Assembly (NCBI GenBank): GCA_038210275.1
Contig: JBBQWV010000012.1
Coordinates: 39,135 to 103,134 of the forward strand
Reading direction: 5' to 3'
Length of the DNA stretch: 64,000 nucleotides
Source of the DNA: PALSA-1296 sp038210275
Lineage (GTDB): Bacteria; Bacteroidota; Ignavibacteria; Palsa-1295
Every line of letters begins with the position of its first letter. Position 1 is the first letter of the stretch. Both the position numbers and the translations under genes were made by a program. Below the pieces are notes generated by a model. That model was given only the letters and a program-made list of their open reading frames with translations, was not told where the DNA came from and made no database searches. Below, piece by piece: positions 15,732 through 23,916 of this stretch.

Positions 15732-18254
15732 TTAAAATGCACTTTTTCTCCACTCGTAAACCTGAGCCGAGTATTCTTCTGCGAGAACTTCTGCCGTTTC
15801 TTTCGAATCAGCATCGGTGAGGATCTCGCAATACGGGCGCTCTTTTTCGGGGATGATAAGAACCCATGCAGAATTTCCGGCGATCGGGGAAAAACGAATT
15901 CCATCGACGAGAGTACGGTCCATTGACTTTGTATGTTCCATCGCCCTGCGCATCACTGTGCCGAGTTGGTCTTGCGGGCAGAACGCCTGCCGATGTGATT
16001 GCTCGCGATGTGGAAGATCTTTTGCAATATCGCCGATCTTTAGATTTGTCCGCGCCATCATCTCCAGCAACTTCGTTGCGCTATACATTCCGTCAACGGC
16101 AAAAAAGTATTCCGGAAAAATAAATCCTCCTCGTGTACCGCCGACAAAACCGGTGTTGGATTTATTCGATGAAACCATCATCGCCGCATGAGAATTTTTT
16201 GTATGGAACACTTCCACGCCATATTCTTTGGCAACAAACTCGACTTCACTTGATGCAGAAATCGGGATCGCGATCTTCTTAATAGGTTTGCCCTCAAGTT
16301 TGCGGCACTCTAAGAAAAATTTTGTGACAAGTGTAAGCAGATTCTGATTATGATGAAATGCTCCGTTCTCATCAATGACAGAAATACGTTCGCCGCCGGC
16401 ATCCAAAATAAATCCGACATCATAGCTGAGCGACGTAACAATATTCTTTAACTGCTCAGTCGAGCGCTTAAATTCTTCTTTAGCGCGAGTGAGTTTTGTT
16501 GGCTCGAGATAGCCGTTAAGAGAAACAACTTCAACTCCGAGTGTACCCAGAATATTCGGGAAGATCATCGAAGTAATGCCGAATGCATAATCAATCGCTA
16601 TACGAAATTTTGCCTTGCTAATAACTTCGGTATCGATCGAAGTCAGGAATGCTTTGCGGTAGGCTTCGCCTGTGCGAACGGGAAATTCTATCGAACCAAC
16701 TTTGTCATACGGTGCTCTCGGAAAATCCTCTCCGAAGAAATATCTCTCGATCGTTTTGCCTTTTGTCGTTGTCAGATCTTTTCCATCAGAATCAAAAAAG
16801 ATAATGTCGGATCGGCGCTTCTCATAAGGATTTTTTCGAATATGCACTCCCGCTGCCTGTCTGCCGTTAAGCAGATCATGACGTGTCAACGGAATTGGCG
16901 TTTGCTCAAGATCACGTACGTTCACGCCTGCGCTCATCAACCCGCTGGTCAGTGCACGAGAAATAACTCGCGAACCCGGATCGCTGTCGCGAGAGACAAC
17001 AACATACGCGCCTCCGCCGACAAGTGCGCCAAGTGAAGCGCCAACTTTTGCAGTGAACTCAGGCGTGATCTCGATATTTGATGCCCCGGAAATTCGTGAG
17101 TTTGTAAAAAGCGCTTTAGACCAACGGTCTTCAAGAACTAAACTTGTATGCAAGATAGAACCGCTTTCAATTTGTTTTTGCGGCCAGAGCTTTACGTTCT
17201 GCATGATCTCCGCTTTTTCGCCGACCTGACAGCGCTCGCCCATAAAAACGTGCTCATGCACTTTCGCTTCTGCGCCGATGACACAGTTCGAACAAATCAC
17301 GGCATGATTAATATAGGCAAGTTCGTCGACAGCAACGCAATCCCAAAGCACCGTGTCTTGTATCATCGCCCCTCCGGCAATAACGGAGCCATCGCCGATG
17401 ACGCTATTAATCACTTTTGCGCCGCGAGCAATTTTGACGTTCTTGCCGATGATGTTCATTCCATAAAACTCAGCGCCTTCTACTTCTGCGCCTTCTTCAA
17501 TCACGGCACATTCGGTGCGCGTACCTGATGTACTGAGTTGAACGGTGCCGCCGAGTGCATCAAGATGCGCCTCGTGATACTCGATAAGATTTCCAATATC
17601 GCGCCAATACCCCGAAGCAACATATCCATAAAGTCCGGCATCTTCTTCCAAGAGGAGCGGGAAAAGATCTTTACTGAAATCATATTCGCGGCGATAGGGA
17701 ATGCGCTCAAACGCTTCAGGTTCCAGAATATAAATTCCTGTATTGATGGTGTCGCTGAATACTTCACCCCATGATGGCTTTTCAAGAAAGCGGGCGATCT
17801 TTCCATCAGGCTCGGTAATGACCACACCAAATTGCAGAGGATTTTTTACGCGAGTTAGGACAACGGTTGCTTTTGCTTTTTTCTCTTCGTGAAATTTGAT
17901 CGCTGCGCTCAGATCAAAATCAGTAAGCACATCACCACTGATTATGAGAATCCGTTCTTTAATGCCATGCTGCTCTGTTGCATTACGCACACTTCCGGCA
18001 GTGCCGTAATCCGCTTCGGCACGAGTATATTGCATCCGAACTCCGTACGCGCTTCCATCACCGAAGTAGGAAGTGATCGCTTCAGGTTGAAAAAAAAGCA
18101 ATGACGTGAGATCAGTCATGCTATGCTCTTTAAGCAAGTTGACGATATGCTGCATCATCGGTTTATTCATCAGAGGCACCATCGGTTTTGGGAGGTTGAT
18201 CGTCAGCGGACGCAGCCTCGTTCCAAATCCCCCTGCCATGATTATTGCTTTCAT
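15732..18254 (-). CDS. Mannose-1-phosphate guanylyltransferase-like protein fused to degenerate phosphomutase
   Basis: 840 residues. Residues 1-235 are a nucleotidyltransferase domain with GGFGTRLRPLT at 8-18, LPKPMVPLMNKPM, ISGDVL (metal site) and EKPSWGE. Residues about 250-370 are a left-handed hexapeptide-repeat helix. Residues about 375-840 have the fold order of alpha-D-phosphohexomutases, but the key motifs are altered: the phosphoserine loop (normally TASHNP) is GVHIRKNP at 469-476, and the metal loop (normally DGDGDR) reads DAGGER at 618-623. The N-terminal half likely makes GDP-mannose or another NDP-sugar; the C-terminal half is probably non-catalytic, perhaps regulatory. Similar fusions with modified mutase halves are known in several phyla. 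It sits 21 bases after panB. Confidence 0.85.
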   Translation of the reverse strand: MKAIIMAGGFGTRLRPLTINLPKPMVPLMNKPMMQHIVNLLKEHSMTDLTSLLFFQPEAITSYFGDGSAYGVRMQYTRAEADYGTAGSVRNATEQHGIKERILIISGDVLTDFDLSAAIKFHEEKKAKATVVLTRVKNPLQFGVVITEPDGKIARFLEKPSWGEVFSDTINTGIYILEPEAFERIPYRREYDFSKDLFPLLLEEDAGLYGYVASGYWRDIGNLIEYHEAHLDALGGTVQLSTSGTRTECAVIEEGAEVEGAEFYGMNIIGKNVKIARGAKVINSVIGDGSVIAGGAMIQDTVLWDCVAVDELAYINHAVICSNCVIGAEAKVHEHVFMGERCQVGEKAEIMQNVKLWPQKQIESGSILHTSLVLEDRWSKALFTNSRISGASNIEITPEFTAKVGASLGALVGGGAYVVVSRDSDPGSRVISRALTSGLMSAGVNVRDLEQTPIPLTRHDLLNGRQAAGVHIRKNPYEKRRSDIIFFDSDGKDLTTTKGKTIERYFFGEDFPRAPYDKVGSIEFPVRTGEAYRKAFLTSIDTEVISKAKFRIAIDYAFGITSMIFPNILGTLGVEVVSLNGYLEPTKLTRAKEEFKRSTEQLKNIVTSLSYDVGFILDAGGERISVIDENGAFHHNQNLLTLVTKFFLECRKLEGKPIKKIAIPISASSEVEFVAKEYGVEVFHTKNSHAAMMVSSNKSNTGFVGGTRGGFIFPEYFFAVDGMYSATKLLEMMARTNLKIGDIAKDLPHREQSHRQAFCPQDQLGTVMRRAMEHTKSMDRTLVDGIRFSPIAGNSAWVLIIPEKERPYCEILTDADSKETAEVLAEEYSAQVYEWRKSAF

Positions 18255-18275
18255 TGATATTATTTTTTCAAATGA

Positions 18276-19073
18276 TCAATACGACTCTTCTTTATTGGGG
18301 AAATCACCGCTTCGAACATCATCGCCAAATTTCTTAAATGCTCCGCGAACTTCTTCGGCAAGTTTCAAATATTTTCTTACAAATCGCGGATGAAATTCTT
18401 CATTCAGCCCGAGCATATCGTGCAATACAAGTACCTGTCCGTCGCAGCCATTGCCGGCACCGATTCCGATTGTCGCTACTTGTAATAATTTTGTAAGCTC
18501 AGTTGCAAGTGTTGCAGGTATTTTTTCAAGAACGATCGCAAATACTCCGGCATCTTGCAGAGCAAGTGCATCTTTTTTAATTTGCTCGGCTTCATCAGGG
18601 GTGGTGCCGCGTGTGCGATAGGTACCAAATTGATTGATCGATTGCGGTGTCAATCCAAGATGTCCGCAAACTGGAATTCCGTTATCGGTCATAAGCTTTA
18701 CCGTGCCGCATACTCGTTCGCCGCCTTCAAGCTTTACTGCGCCTGCGCCTGTTTCCTTCATCACCCGTCCGGCATTACGGAAGCCATCTTTCTCGCTTGT
18801 CTGATACGACATGAACGGCAGATCGCAGACGACCATCGAATACGACTGCGCACCTTTGACGACAGCTTTCGTATGATAGATCATCTCGTCAAGCGTAACG
18901 GGTAGCGTCGTATCATTTCCTTGAATGACATTCGATAGCGAATCGCCGACAAGCAGCATATCAACTTGCGCATCATTAAGCAGACGCGCAAAAGTATAAT
19001 CGTAAGCCGTCAGCATTGTGATCTTCTCACCTTGCAGCTTTTTATCAGCGATGGTTCTTGTTGTAACTCTCAC
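18276..19073 (-). CDS. panB: 3-methyl-2-oxobutanoate hydroxymethyltransferase PanB
   Basis: 265 residues, the normal length. PanB transfers a hydroxymethyl group from methylene-tetrahydrofolate to 2-oxoisovalerate, the first committed step of pantothenate and CoA synthesis. Recognisable segments: MLTAYDYTFARLL, VGDSLSNVIQGNDTTLPVTL with the metal/substrate Asp, GHLGLTPQSINQFG, and VATIGIGAGNGCDGQVLV, which matches the GIGAG-x-CDGQ signature. The start is a GTG at 19073, giving the usual RVTTRTI N-terminus; the next Met would cut into the conserved core. The upstream region is occupied by the left inverted repeat of the four-helix-bundle cassette. Confidence 0.95.
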   Translation of the reverse strand: MRVTTRTIADKKLQGEKITMLTAYDYTFARLLNDAQVDMLLVGDSLSNVIQGNDTTLPVTLDEMIYHTKAVVKGAQSYSMVVCDLPFMSYQTSEKDGFRNAGRVMKETGAGAVKLEGGERVCGTVKLMTDNGIPVCGHLGLTPQSINQFGTYRTRGTTPDEAEQIKKDALALQDAGVFAIVLEKIPATLATELTKLLQVATIGIGAGNGCDGQVLVLHDMLGLNEEFHPRFVRKYLKLAEEVRGAFKKFGDDVRSGDFPNKEESY

Positions 19074-19076
19074 TTT

Positions 19077-19636
19077 GTAAAATATGAAATATGAAATCTG
19101 AACTATGAAAGGGGAAAATGTGAGTTGTTAATTATGAGATAGGTTTCGATTTTGTTATTTTTGCCCTTTTAACTATTGAAGTCAAGATTGCTATTAGTTC
19201 ATCAGTTTCCTTCATCAAAGGTGCCAACAGAGTCTCTTTAACTATGCTAGCTTCTACCAAAAGTTCGAGCCAGTAAAGAGTTTCTTCAAGTTCTCCCAAA
19301 GCTCCTTCGTTCTTTGAAACAAAATCCGCAGTAGATTTAGCACGCCGACCTTCACAAAATTGAGCGCCGACCGATGTACCCGAACGAAGTATCTGTTTTC
19401 CGATAACCTGTGCAACCTGAGCTTTCGGAAGAGAAGTATAAAGTTTGATAATTCTTAAAGCATACGCTTTGACGCGCTTGCGAAGCTCAACATATTTTTG
19501 ATTTGTATCCATACAAAAAATATCAAATATAAGGAATATTTCCACCTTCCCCATTCATATTTCAGATTTCATGCTCCCCATTTTCTTTTTTCCCATATCC
19601 TTTCATAGTTCATATTTCCTATCTCATATTTTTTAC
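19077..19636. mobile_element. Inverted-repeat-bounded cassette carrying an S23/IVP gene
   Basis: The left border 19077-19112 and the reverse complement of the right border 19597-19636 share GTAAAA, TATGA and the block TGAACTATGAAAGG, with AT-rich, partly repetitive sequence between. A third related stretch lies near 19553-19575. The four-helix-bundle gene sits inside, between panB and ddl. No transposase is present. Such flanking repeats suggest that gene and borders inserted as a unit, but the repeats are imperfect and of low complexity, so mobility is inference. Confidence 0.45.
19132..19512 (-). CDS. Four-helix-bundle protein of the S23 (23S rRNA intervening sequence) family
   Basis: 126 residues from the ATG at 19512; the frame is open 14 codons farther, but MDTNQKYVELRKRVKAYALR is the natural start. 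The sequence shows the family hallmarks: LRKRVKAYALRIIKLYTSLP, a QILRSGTSVGAQFCEG turn, and FVSKNEGALGELEETLYWLE followed by LLVEA. Members fold as pentameric four-helix bundles; they were first found encoded in intervening sequences of 23S rRNA genes and are related to the Avd accessory protein of diversity-generating retroelements. No rRNA or reverse transcriptase is nearby. The role of stand-alone copies is not known. It is flanked by AT-rich inverted repeats. Confidence 0.9.
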   Translation of the reverse strand: MDTNQKYVELRKRVKAYALRIIKLYTSLPKAQVAQVIGKQILRSGTSVGAQFCEGRRAKSTADFVSKNEGALGELEETLYWLELLVEASIVKETLLAPLMKETDELIAILTSIVKRAKITKSKPIS

Positions 19637-19640
19637 GCGG

Positions 19641-19648
19641 TATTTTTG
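19641..19648 (+). promoter_or_regulatory. Candidate -7 element (TATTTTTG) for ddl
   Basis: TATTTTTG matches the Bacteroidota -7 consensus TAnnTTTG exactly, 26 bases before the ddl ATG at 19674. It lies directly beyond the right end of the S23 cassette. No clear TTTG is seen at the expected -33 spacing. Confidence 0.4.
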
Positions 19649-19673
19649 CATATTATAATATCAACACATCAAA

Positions 19674-20687
19674 ATGAATCTGACAGTATTATTCGGCGGC
19701 ACGAGCGCTGAACGCGAGATTTCGCTCCTTTCGGGCTATGCAATGGCTCGAGCGTATGAGGCTCTTGGACACAATGTGACCTTGCTTGATCCTGCTACAG
19801 GAAGAACGATGGGCATTAAAGAATATACCATCGCGCCGCCTCATGCCGTTGCTCCTACTCCTGAAGAACTTGGTACGCTTAATCAGGGAAGTATCTTCGT
19901 TGATAGTCTTCTCTCTGATGCGGTGCGCAATGCAGATGTCGTTGTTATCGGTTTGCACGGTGTTCCAGGCGAGGATGGCACGGTGCAGGCAGTACTTGAA
20001 CTGCTCGGAAAGAAATTCACAGGAAGCGGATCGCGATCATCCGCCCTTTCAATTGATAAAGCCTACACAAAAATATTAATTGCTGCTGCCGGTGTTCCGA
20101 CTCCGGCTTGGAGTTTTATTCCAAATTCTGCCCCAGAAACAATTCAGGCAACGATGACTGATGCGATTGCAAAAATGAAAGGTGGCATTGTAGTTAAACC
20201 GAACGATCAAGGCTCGACGGTCGGGCTGACGATCTCGACTCAGGCAGATTTTGATTTCGAAGCAGGAATCCGCCTTGCCTGGAAATATTCAAGTGGCGCA
20301 CTCATCGAAGAATTTATCGAAGGCAGAGAGCTAACCGTTACCGTGCTTAATGGTGAACCACTTCCGATCGTAGAGATCGTTGCTGACGGAGGCTTCTATG
20401 ATTATCATCATAAATACACCAAAGGCATGACGCAATATTTTGCGCCTGCGGAATTGCCAGATGATCTCACAAAAAAAATTCAGCAGTCCGCGCTCTCTGT
20501 TTATAATTGTTGTGATGCAAGAGGGTATGCGCGTATTGATTACCGCCTAAAACCCGACGGCTCATTCTATTGCCTCGAAATAAATACCCTTCCCGGCATG
20601 ACAGAAACCAGCCTCGTCCCAAAAGCCGCCAAAGCCGCAGGCATGAGCTTCGAGGAATTATGCAAGAGGATATTGGATGCGGTCTGA
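19674..20687 (+). CDS. ddl: D-alanine--D-alanine ligase
   Basis: 337 residues, a normal length for Ddl. The enzyme joins two D-Ala in an ATP-dependent reaction to supply the terminal dipeptide of peptidoglycan precursors in the cytoplasm. Motifs: LFGGTSAEREISLLSG at the N-terminus (first D-Ala site), GLHGVPGEDGTVQ, the ATP-grasp segment VVKPNDQGSTVGLT, EEFIEGRELTVTVL, and the metal/substrate region RIDYRLKPDGSFYCLEINT followed by LPGMTETSL. It is monocistronic here, with a palindrome-filled 522-base gap downstream, and does not lie in the usual division and cell-wall cluster. Confidence 0.95.
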   Translation: MNLTVLFGGTSAEREISLLSGYAMARAYEALGHNVTLLDPATGRTMGIKEYTIAPPHAVAPTPEELGTLNQGSIFVDSLLSDAVRNADVVVIGLHGVPGEDGTVQAVLELLGKKFTGSGSRSSALSIDKAYTKILIAAAGVPTPAWSFIPNSAPETIQATMTDAIAKMKGGIVVKPNDQGSTVGLTISTQADFDFEAGIRLAWKYSSGALIEEFIEGRELTVTVLNGEPLPIVEIVADGGFYDYHHKYTKGMTQYFAPAELPDDLTKKIQQSALSVYNCCDARGYARIDYRLKPDGSFYCLEINTLPGMTETSLVPKAAKAAGMSFEELCKRILDAV

Positions 20688-21209
20688 ACCCGGATTAATG
20701 GGATTTTTAAAGGATTTTTGGGATTTTTAAGGACGGGGAGTTGAGTCCAGTGGGACGGACTCTTAGTCCGTCCGAAATGAAATGGTTTACGTGTCATTGC
20801 GAGGGTATGCGACGATTAGGTAGCATAGGCGGTAGCCCACGAAGCAATCCCCTTAATCGTGGTACCAACATTAAACATTTCTGAATCCCTCTTATCCCGC
20901 CCACCATTGAAATGGTGGGCTATGTAGTTGTCGTCGCTATAAGCGACTCGGGAATCCATGAAATGGATGAAAACAAAATAGCTCACGGTTTCAACCGTGG
21001 GCGAGATTTAAATTTTGAGAAGAGTCCGCCAACTGGTGGACTCTTCGGTTTTAAAGGAGAAAGTTGTATGTGTGCAGAGCGATGTTGATGAATTATAAAG
21101 AGTTACGGACCAACTTTCAAAGTTATCAACACTGAGTGGATACTTCCAGTCATCCCATAAATGGGAAGTTCTGAGCATTGAGGGATGAAAGGGATATGAA
21201 ATTTGTAAA
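20688..21209. other. Intergenic region filled with palindromes
   Basis: This 522-base gap between the converging ddl and DedA genes holds no convincing gene. It contains: three copies of GGATTTTTA-like repeats (20701-20740); a perfect 9-bp hairpin GGACGGACT/AGTCCGTCC at 20753-20773; a partial TGTCATTGCGAG element at 20791-20870; hairpins GCCCACCATT/AATGGTGGGC (20899-20920), GTCGCT/AGCGAC (20933-20947) and CACGGTT/AACCGTG (20984-20999); and a 12-bp stem at 21019-21046. The last hairpin could stop transcription from either side. The cluster looks like a landing place for several small repeat families. Confidence 0.7.
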
Positions 21210-21842
21210 TTACTTTTTCCTCGTCCGCAGCCATTGGATAAGTGGCAAAAGGAGTGAAATGCCGACAACTCCGAGGACAGCAAGCTGTAGGTATTTTTCG
21301 ATCTCGGGGAAGGTGCGAGCGATGAAATATCCAACCGATGTAACGGTGCCGATCCAGATGATCGCGCCGAGGATATTATAGAGCATAAATTTTTTCAGAC
21401 CCATGCTTGCCGTTCCTGCAACAACTGGAGCGAAAGTTCGGACGATAGGAATAAATCTGGCGAGGATCATGGTGATGCCGCCATATTTTTCGTAGAAGGC
21501 ATGAGTTTTCAGGAGATGATCGCGATTAAAAAATTTGGAATGCGGACGTTCGAATAATTGCTTTCCGGCTTTAGCACCGATGAAATAGCCGATGGAATTT
21601 CCGAGGATCGCCGCTCCGATAAGTGCAAGATCCATGGTGATGAAATCAACTTTGATGACTCCGGTAGCCGAAAGCAAGCCAGCTGAGATAAGCAGCGTAT
21701 CGCCAGGAAGGAAGAAGCCTATAAGCAATCCCGTCTCAGCAAAGATGATAAGACAGAGCACCGGGATTCCACCGGTAGCAACGATCTGATGTAAGCCATC
21801 GGAAGAAAATATCGAATGAAAGAACTGCAAGATAGAATCCAT
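21210..21842 (-). CDS. DedA family membrane protein
   Basis: 210 residues, typical length. Several hydrophobic spans are visible. Family motifs: AETGLLIGFFLPGDTLLISA near residue 35 (E-x-G-L-x-x-PGE/D), NSIGYFIGAKAGKQLFERP, and ILARFIPIVRTFAPVVAGTA with the conserved Arg residues and FxPxxRxxxPxxAG signature. DedA proteins are inner-membrane proteins linked to lipid (undecaprenyl or phospholipid) flipping and membrane homeostasis; the substrate of this one is unknown. It is transcribed towards ddl and has an intergenic repeat element upstream. Confidence 0.9.
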   Translation of the reverse strand: MDSILQFFHSIFSSDGLHQIVATGGIPVLCLIIFAETGLLIGFFLPGDTLLISAGLLSATGVIKVDFITMDLALIGAAILGNSIGYFIGAKAGKQLFERPHSKFFNRDHLLKTHAFYEKYGGITMILARFIPIVRTFAPVVAGTASMGLKKFMLYNILGAIIWIGTVTSVGYFIARTFPEIEKYLQLAVLGVVGISLLLPLIQWLRTRKK

Positions 21843-21925
21843 GAATTTGTTTCCTATGAAAGAAGGTTATACTACCGATATTTCGGTAGTGAAGTTCAAT
21901 TTATTTCAGATATAGTATCAGAGTT

Positions 21926-22071
21926 GTGTCATTGCGAAGAGGGCTTTAGCCCGACGAAGCAATCCCTTAATAGTTTGTAGCGACTTAGGGTCTGCCAATA
22001 TTTTGGGGGTTGTTTCGTCATCGCGGAGTTTACACTGAGTGAAACGAATGTGCGACTCCTCGCAGCGACAC
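21926..22071. repeat. Intergenic palindromic element, copy 3
   Basis: 146 bases from GTGTCATTGCGA to an imperfect inverse CGCAGCGACAC (two mismatches). It contains the internal GGGCTTTAGCCC palindrome and GAAGCAATCCC also seen in other copies. It lies in the 260-base divergent gap between DedA and an esterase, which otherwise holds nothing recognisable. Confidence 0.75.
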
Positions 22072-22102
22072 CATTTTTCACAATTCATCATTCTCAATTC
22101 CT

Positions 22103-22837
22103 ATGGAGCGAATACTTGATTCATGGCATAGCCCGAACCTCGGCAAAGAGATGCCGATCGTTTCTTACGGATTCAGCGGTCCGGCATTTCTGATGTTTCC
22201 ATCGGCAGCGGCAGATTATTTGGAGTACGAACGATTTTATCTTATTGATTCGATCAAGCATCATCTTGAATCGGGAAGGATGAGAGCTTTCTCGATCAAC
22301 TCGATCAATTCCGATAGTTGGCTGAATAGCGAGATCGAGCCGCGATTAAAAGCGATTCGGCATCAGCAGTATAATCAGTATATTACTGAAGAGGTTTATC
22401 CGTTCATCAAAGAGAAGATGGGACAGGATCGCCCGACTCTTTATACATCCGGTGTTTCCTTCGGTGCGTTGCACGGAATGAATACATTGCTTCGTCGCCC
22501 TGATATTTTTGATGGCGTCATTGCAATGAGCGGAGTTTATGATCTCAAGGAATATTCGAAAGGATATTTCGATCAGGATGTTTATTTTAATTCGCCGATG
22601 GATTATATGCCGAATCTGACGGATGAGAATACTTTGAATCGACTTCGCAACAATAAAAAGATATATCTTTATACCGGAAGCGGTGAGTATGAAGATCCTT
22701 CAGGTAGTTGGAAGATGGCAGAAGTGTTGGGACAAAAAGATATTCCGAATTTTGTAGAATGCTGGGATCAGAATTGGAAACATGATTGGCCAACGTGGAG
22801 AGAGATGTTGCCGCAGGCGATAGAAAAATATTTTTAA
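22103..22837 (+). CDS. Alpha/beta-hydrolase esterase (putative esterase family)
   Basis: 244 residues resembling the esterase D/putative esterase group (often seen near polysaccharide or cinnamoyl esterases). The nucleophile elbow GVSFGALHG has Ser119 within GxSxG; probable partners are the acidic residue near EYEDPSG (about 197) and His227 in NWKHDWPTW. The N-terminus MERILDSWHSPNLGKEMPIV has no signal peptide, so it should be cytoplasmic. Its 3' end overlaps that of the methyltransferase on the other strand by 4 bases (22834-22837). The natural ester substrate is not known. Confidence 0.85.
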   Translation: MERILDSWHSPNLGKEMPIVSYGFSGPAFLMFPSAAADYLEYERFYLIDSIKHHLESGRMRAFSINSINSDSWLNSEIEPRLKAIRHQQYNQYITEEVYPFIKEKMGQDRPTLYTSGVSFGALHGMNTLLRRPDIFDGVIAMSGVYDLKEYSKGYFDQDVYFNSPMDYMPNLTDENTLNRLRNNKKIYLYTGSGEYEDPSGSWKMAEVLGQKDIPNFVECWDQNWKHDWPTWREMLPQAIEKYF

Positions 22838-23616
22838 GATAACTTTCTCGCAACGAGCATTACCGTTTCATATTTCTCGACGACATTTCTATCAGGGAAA
22901 GCTTTTCCTAATTCCTGATGTGCCTGTTCTATGAAATGTGGAAGATCAGAGGAAGAGATTCCCATTCCGACATACGATTTGGACAACAAAAATCCGACGT
23001 AACTTTCGGGAGTATAATGGGCTTCGAACGAAAAAGTATATCGTTCGATAGGACCGAAGAGATTTGATTCTTTGATATGGTCGGGGAAATCTGCGCTGAG
23101 AATATCGGCACCGCCTTTATATAGCGGATTGTATTTTTTTATGAGCACAACGATATCGGTATAATATTTATCTTTCGTATTCTGTACCTGATTCCATAAG
23201 AGTACGATCTGTTTTTTTGGTTTTAGGATTCGGCTTGCTTCTTGAAGCGCTGCAGATTTATTCATCCAATGAAATGCTTGAGCAAGAGTGACAAGATCAA
23301 GTGATTCAGTTTGCAAGCCCGTTGCCTCTCCGGGAGCTTCGATGGTACGGATGTTAGAAAGACCTTCTTCATTTGCTGAGTTCTGCAATTGTTCAAGCAT
23401 CACACTTGCCGTATCAACGGCATAAACGAGACGGACATACTTCGCAAGTTCGATTGCAATGCGTCCTGTGCCTGTTCCGATATCAGCTACTTCACTTGCT
23501 TTATCAAGCTCTCCGAGCGTGACGAGAAATAGCAATGCTTCCGGCGGATAGTGAGGACGATACGCATCGTACTGTTCAGCCAGCGCATTGAATATGGTTT
23601 TATTATCGAATATCAT
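22834..23616 (-). CDS. Class I SAM-dependent methyltransferase
   Basis: 260 residues. The SAM-binding motif VADIGTGTGRIAIELA lies at about 43-58, followed by VYAVDTASVMLEQL (acidic residue for ribose binding), EAPGEATGLQTESLDLVTLA and FHWMNKSAALQEASRILKPK; the FHW/RILKP pair is typical of the Methyltransf_11/25-type class I group that includes tellurite- and ubiquinone-like enzymes. The substrate cannot be assigned. It starts 25 bases downstream of acylphosphatase and is the last gene of a minus-strand run with that gene and acyl-CoA dehydrogenase. Confidence 0.85.
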   Translation of the reverse strand: MIFDNKTIFNALAEQYDAYRPHYPPEALLFLVTLGELDKASEVADIGTGTGRIAIELAKYVRLVYAVDTASVMLEQLQNSANEEGLSNIRTIEAPGEATGLQTESLDLVTLAQAFHWMNKSAALQEASRILKPKKQIVLLWNQVQNTKDKYYTDIVVLIKKYNPLYKGGADILSADFPDHIKESNLFGPIERYTFSFEAHYTPESYVGFLLSKSYVGMGISSSDLPHFIEQAHQELGKAFPDRNVVEKYETVMLVARKLS

Positions 23617-23641
23617 TTATTATTTTTAGCACAAGAAGAGC

Positions 23642-23911
23642 TTATCGTATGTCAAACGAGACTTCATCTTCAAGAACAGTTAATTCTTCCGAGACAACAG
23701 ATTCAACAATTGCATCCGGCGGTCCATGATGCACCCACTGAATGAAGCGTTCTAAGTCCTGAGGGGTTCCCTGAACTTCGATCTCGACGGAGCCGTTGGG
23801 GAGATTTCTGGCATATCCGGTGAGATTATTGAGCCGTGCTTTGCGTCTGGTATTATGCCGAAAGCCGACTCCTTGAACGATGCCTAGTACGATGAGATGA
23901 AAACGCTGCAC
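23642..23911 (-). CDS. acyP: Acylphosphatase
   Basis: 89 residues, the normal size. The enzyme hydrolyses carboxyl-phosphate bonds in small acyl phosphates. The signature GIVQGVGFRHNTRRKA contains the catalytic Arg18, and GYARNLPNGSVEIEVQG contains the catalytic Asn36. The start is 5 bases after the acyl-CoA dehydrogenase stop and the two share a unit, a common arrangement without known functional meaning. Confidence 0.95.
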   Translation of the reverse strand: MQRFHLIVLGIVQGVGFRHNTRRKARLNNLTGYARNLPNGSVEIEVQGTPQDLERFIQWVHHGPPDAIVESVVSEELTVLEDEVSFDIR

Positions 23912-23916
23912 AAATT

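Noticed and set aside
19132..19512. Diversity-generating retroelement, from the Avd-like four-helix-bundle protein
   Set aside because: No reverse transcriptase, template repeat or variable repeat is visible within the neighbouring kilobases.
20688..21209. CRISPR array or IS element in the palindrome-rich gap
   Set aside because: Repeats are palindromic, of different types and not regularly spaced with unique spacers; no cas or transposase gene is near.
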